This document shows, piece by piece, positions 6,985 to 8,663 of a stretch of DNA of 8,663 bases. The position numbers and the translations under genes were made by a program. The first letter of the stretch is position 1. Every line of letters starts with the position of its first letter. The notes under the pieces were generated by a model. That model was not told the DNA's origin. It was given only the letters and a program-made list of their open reading frames with translations, and made no database searches. Origin of the DNA: Phycisphaerae bacterium (GTDB taxonomy: Bacteria; Planctomycetota; Phycisphaerae; Phycisphaerales; SM1A02); assembly GCA_016873355.1 (NCBI GenBank), contig VGXK01000064.1, forward strand, positions 1-8,663, written 5' to 3'.

Positions 6985-6990
6985 GGAAGA
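6985..6990 (+). promoter_or_regulatory. Shine-Dalgarno sequence for nrdJ
   Basis: GGAAGA lies 8 nt upstream of ATG 6999, which also begins the conserved family N-terminus (MRIARRFTKAG). Together they settle the start. Confidence 0.6.
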
Positions 6991-6998
6991 GACAGGCC

Positions 6999-8663
6999 AT
7001 GAGAATCGCACGACGCTTCACCAAGGCCGGCACGGACGTCTACGGCACGGTCGAGTGGGCCACGCGGCAGAGCCGCATCACGAACGCGGACGGCTCCGTC
7101 GTCTTCGAGATGAACGACGCGCTGATTCCCGCATCGTGGAGCCAGCTCGCCACCGACATCGTGGTGAGCAAGTACTTCCGCAAGGCCGGGATTCCGCAGG
7201 TGGACGAGGCGGGAGCGCCGCGCCGCGCCGCCGACGGATCGCCCGTGCTCGGACCCGAGCGCTCCGTGCGCCAGGTGGTGCATCGGCTCGCCGGATGCTG
7301 GCGCTACTGGGGAGAAGCGCACGGCTACTTCAGTTCGCCGAAGGACGCGCAGGCCTTCTACGACGAGATCGCGTGGATGCTGCTGCACCAGGTGGCCGCG
7401 CCGAACAGCCCCCAGTGGTTCAACACGGGTCTCGCGTGGGCCTACGGACTCTCGGGTCCGGCGCAGGGCCACTGGATCGCGGACCCGGCGTCGGGCGCCG
7501 TGTCGCTCGCGCAGGACGCGTACACGCATCCGCAGCCGCATGCGTGCTTCATCCAGAGCGTTCGCGACGATCTCGTGAACGAGGGCGGCATCATGGACCT
7601 GTGGGTGCGCGAAGCGCGCCTCTTCAAGTACGGCTCCGGCACCGGCACGAACTTCAGCTCGCTGCGAGGCGAGAACGAGCCCCTCTCCGGGGGCGGCAAG
7701 AGCTCGGGGCTGATGAGCTTCCTCAAGATCGGCGACCGCGCGGCGGGCGCGATCAAGTCGGGCGGCACCACCCGACGCGCCGCCAAGATGGTCTGCCTGG
7801 ACGTGGACCACCCCGACGTCGAGGCGTTCGTGAACTGGAAGGTGCGCGAGGAGCTGAAGGTGGCGGCGATGGTGGAGGGAATGCGGCACCTCTCGCCGGC
7901 GCAGCGCGACGCGGCGAAGCGCCTCGGCCTCGAGCTCGACTACGACTTCAACGGCGAGGCCTACTACACGGTCAGCGGGCAGAACTCGAACAACTCCGTG
8001 CGCGTGTCCGACGCATTCATGGAGGCGGTGGTGGCGGACGCCGACTGGACGCTCGTGCGCCGCCTCGACGGAGCGCCGCACAAGACGATGAAGGCCCGCG
8101 CGCTGTGGCAGCAGATCACGGAAGCGGCGTGGCGCTGCGCCGACCCGGGCGTGCAGTTCGACTCGACCGTGAACGAATGGCACACCTGCCCGGAAGGCGG
8201 CCGCATCAACGCGAGCAATCCGTGCAGCGAGTACATGTTCCTCGACAACACGGCGTGCAATCTCGCGTCGATCAACCTGCTCAGGTTCTACGACCCCGAG
8301 ACCCGCCGCTTCGACGTCGAGGGATACGAGCACGCGATCAGCCTGTGGACGATCGTGCTCGAGATCAGCGTGTTGATGGCGAGCTTCCCCAGCCGCGAGA
8401 TCGCGGAGCTCTCGTGGAAGTACCGCACGCTCGGCCTGGGCTACGCGAATCTCGGCGCCATGCTCATGCAGGCGGGCATTCCCTACGACTCGGACGAGGG
8501 CCGCGCGCTCTGCGGCGCGCTCACGGCGATCCTCACGGGTCGCTCGTACGCGGCGAGTGCGCTGCTCGCGGCGGAGCACGGGGCGTTCGCGGGCTACCTC
8601 GAGAATCGCGAGGCGATGCTCCGGGTGATCCGGAATCATCGCCGCGCCGCCCATGGCATCTCG
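6999..8663 (+). CDS. nrdJ: Adenosylcobalamin-dependent (class II) ribonucleotide reductase, N-terminal 555 residues (partial)
   Basis: NrdJ reduces ribonucleotides to deoxyribonucleotides using a thiyl radical generated from adenosylcobalamin, without oxygen and without a separate radical subunit. The frame is open from ATG 6999 to the window edge. The N-terminus (RRFTKAGTDVYGTVEW...SVVFEMND...WSQLATDIVVSKYFRKAGIP) is the form seen in long alphaproteobacterial NrdJ proteins, with no ATP-cone at the start. PNSPQWFNTGL (135-145), NEGGIMDLWVREARLFKYGSGTGTNFS (194-220) and SGGTTRRAAKM (254-264) are diagnostic. Catalytic residues are visible: Cys183 (HACF) and Cys420 (NTACNLASINL) as the redox pair, and Asn407-Cys409-Glu411 (NPCSE) with Cys409 as the thiyl-radical site. 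The rest of the barrel and the C-terminal cysteines or TSCPD domain lie beyond the window; family members are roughly 900-1250 aa. No intein interrupts the part seen. An antisense open frame of similar length is a codon-bias shadow. Confidence 0.96.
   Translation, partial: MRIARRFTKAGTDVYGTVEWATRQSRITNADGSVVFEMNDALIPASWSQLATDIVVSKYFRKAGIPQVDEAGAPRRAADGSPVLGPERSVRQVVHRLAGCWRYWGEAHGYFSSPKDAQAFYDEIAWMLLHQVAAPNSPQWFNTGLAWAYGLSGPAQGHWIADPASGAVSLAQDAYTHPQPHACFIQSVRDDLVNEGGIMDLWVREARLFKYGSGTGTNFSSLRGENEPLSGGGKSSGLMSFLKIGDRAAGAIKSGGTTRRAAKMVCLDVDHPDVEAFVNWKVREELKVAAMVEGMRHLSPAQRDAAKRLGLELDYDFNGEAYYTVSGQNSNNSVRVSDAFMEAVVADADWTLVRRLDGAPHKTMKARALWQQITEAAWRCADPGVQFDSTVNEWHTCPEGGRINASNPCSEYMFLDNTACNLASINLLRFYDPETRRFDVEGYEHAISLWTIVLEISVLMASFPSREIAELSWKYRTLGLGYANLGAMLMQAGIPYDSDEGRALCGALTAILTGRSYAASALLAAEHGAFAGYLENREAMLRVIRNHRRAAHGIS

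Noticed and set aside
6981..8654. A 557-codon open frame on the minus strand covering the whole nrdJ region
   Set aside because: It is exactly antisense to a well-conserved NrdJ frame, is rich in Arg, Val, Ala and His as expected from reversed GC-rich codons, and shows no recognisable domain.

Overview
This GC-rich window (by eye about two-thirds G+C) is mostly bacterial housekeeping. It holds six protein-coding loci. The gene order is serA 3' end (+), a frameshifted prolyl oligopeptidase (+), a membrane/pseudopilin-like protein (-), a UvrD/PcrA helicase (-), dcd (+) and the first 555 codons of nrdJ (+). The fusion of a DUF4190-like membrane domain to a GspG-type pseudopilin C-terminus, the weak or absent Shine-Dalgarno sequences on several genes, and the base composition suggest Planctomycetota, perhaps a Phycisphaerae-like lineage. 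That placement is an inference of modest confidence.

Left part (1-2592). The window opens in the last 45 codons of a protein whose end closely resembles the C-terminal ACT domain of E. coli-type phosphoglycerate dehydrogenase. After a 79-bp gap comes a secreted S9A prolyl oligopeptidase with signal peptide, propeller and catalytic serine. Its reading frame breaks near 2231-2234, exactly where the catalytic aspartate should be. The last 65 residues, including the catalytic histidine, continue in another frame to 2428. The convergent gap 2429-2592 holds only GC-rich inverted repeats that may act as a terminator.

Middle (2593-5945, minus strand). A complete UvrD/PcrA superfamily 1 helicase (818 aa, all motifs present, C-terminal Tudor-like domain) is followed after 119 bp by a 258-aa protein. 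That protein combines a multi-pass membrane region, a GspG-like calcium-loop domain and a disordered acidic tail.

Right part (5946-8663). A 382-bp divergent intergenic region separates uvrD from dcd. It contains a comparatively A+T-rich core with a 10-bp palindrome and a candidate promoter toward dcd. dcd (dCTP deaminase) and nrdJ (adenosylcobalamin-dependent class II ribonucleotide reductase) lie 83 bp apart. They probably form a deoxynucleotide-supply unit: NrdJ makes deoxynucleotides, and Dcd converts dCTP to dUTP, the precursor for dTMP. A strong hairpin lies between them. The nrdJ gene runs off the right edge of the window.

I found no CRISPR array, tRNA, rRNA, insertion sequence, phage gene or recognisable defence locus, and no convincing previously undescribed system. 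The best leads are the deletion at the peptidase active site, the hybrid membrane/pseudopilin protein, and the regulatory sequence around dcd-nrdJ.
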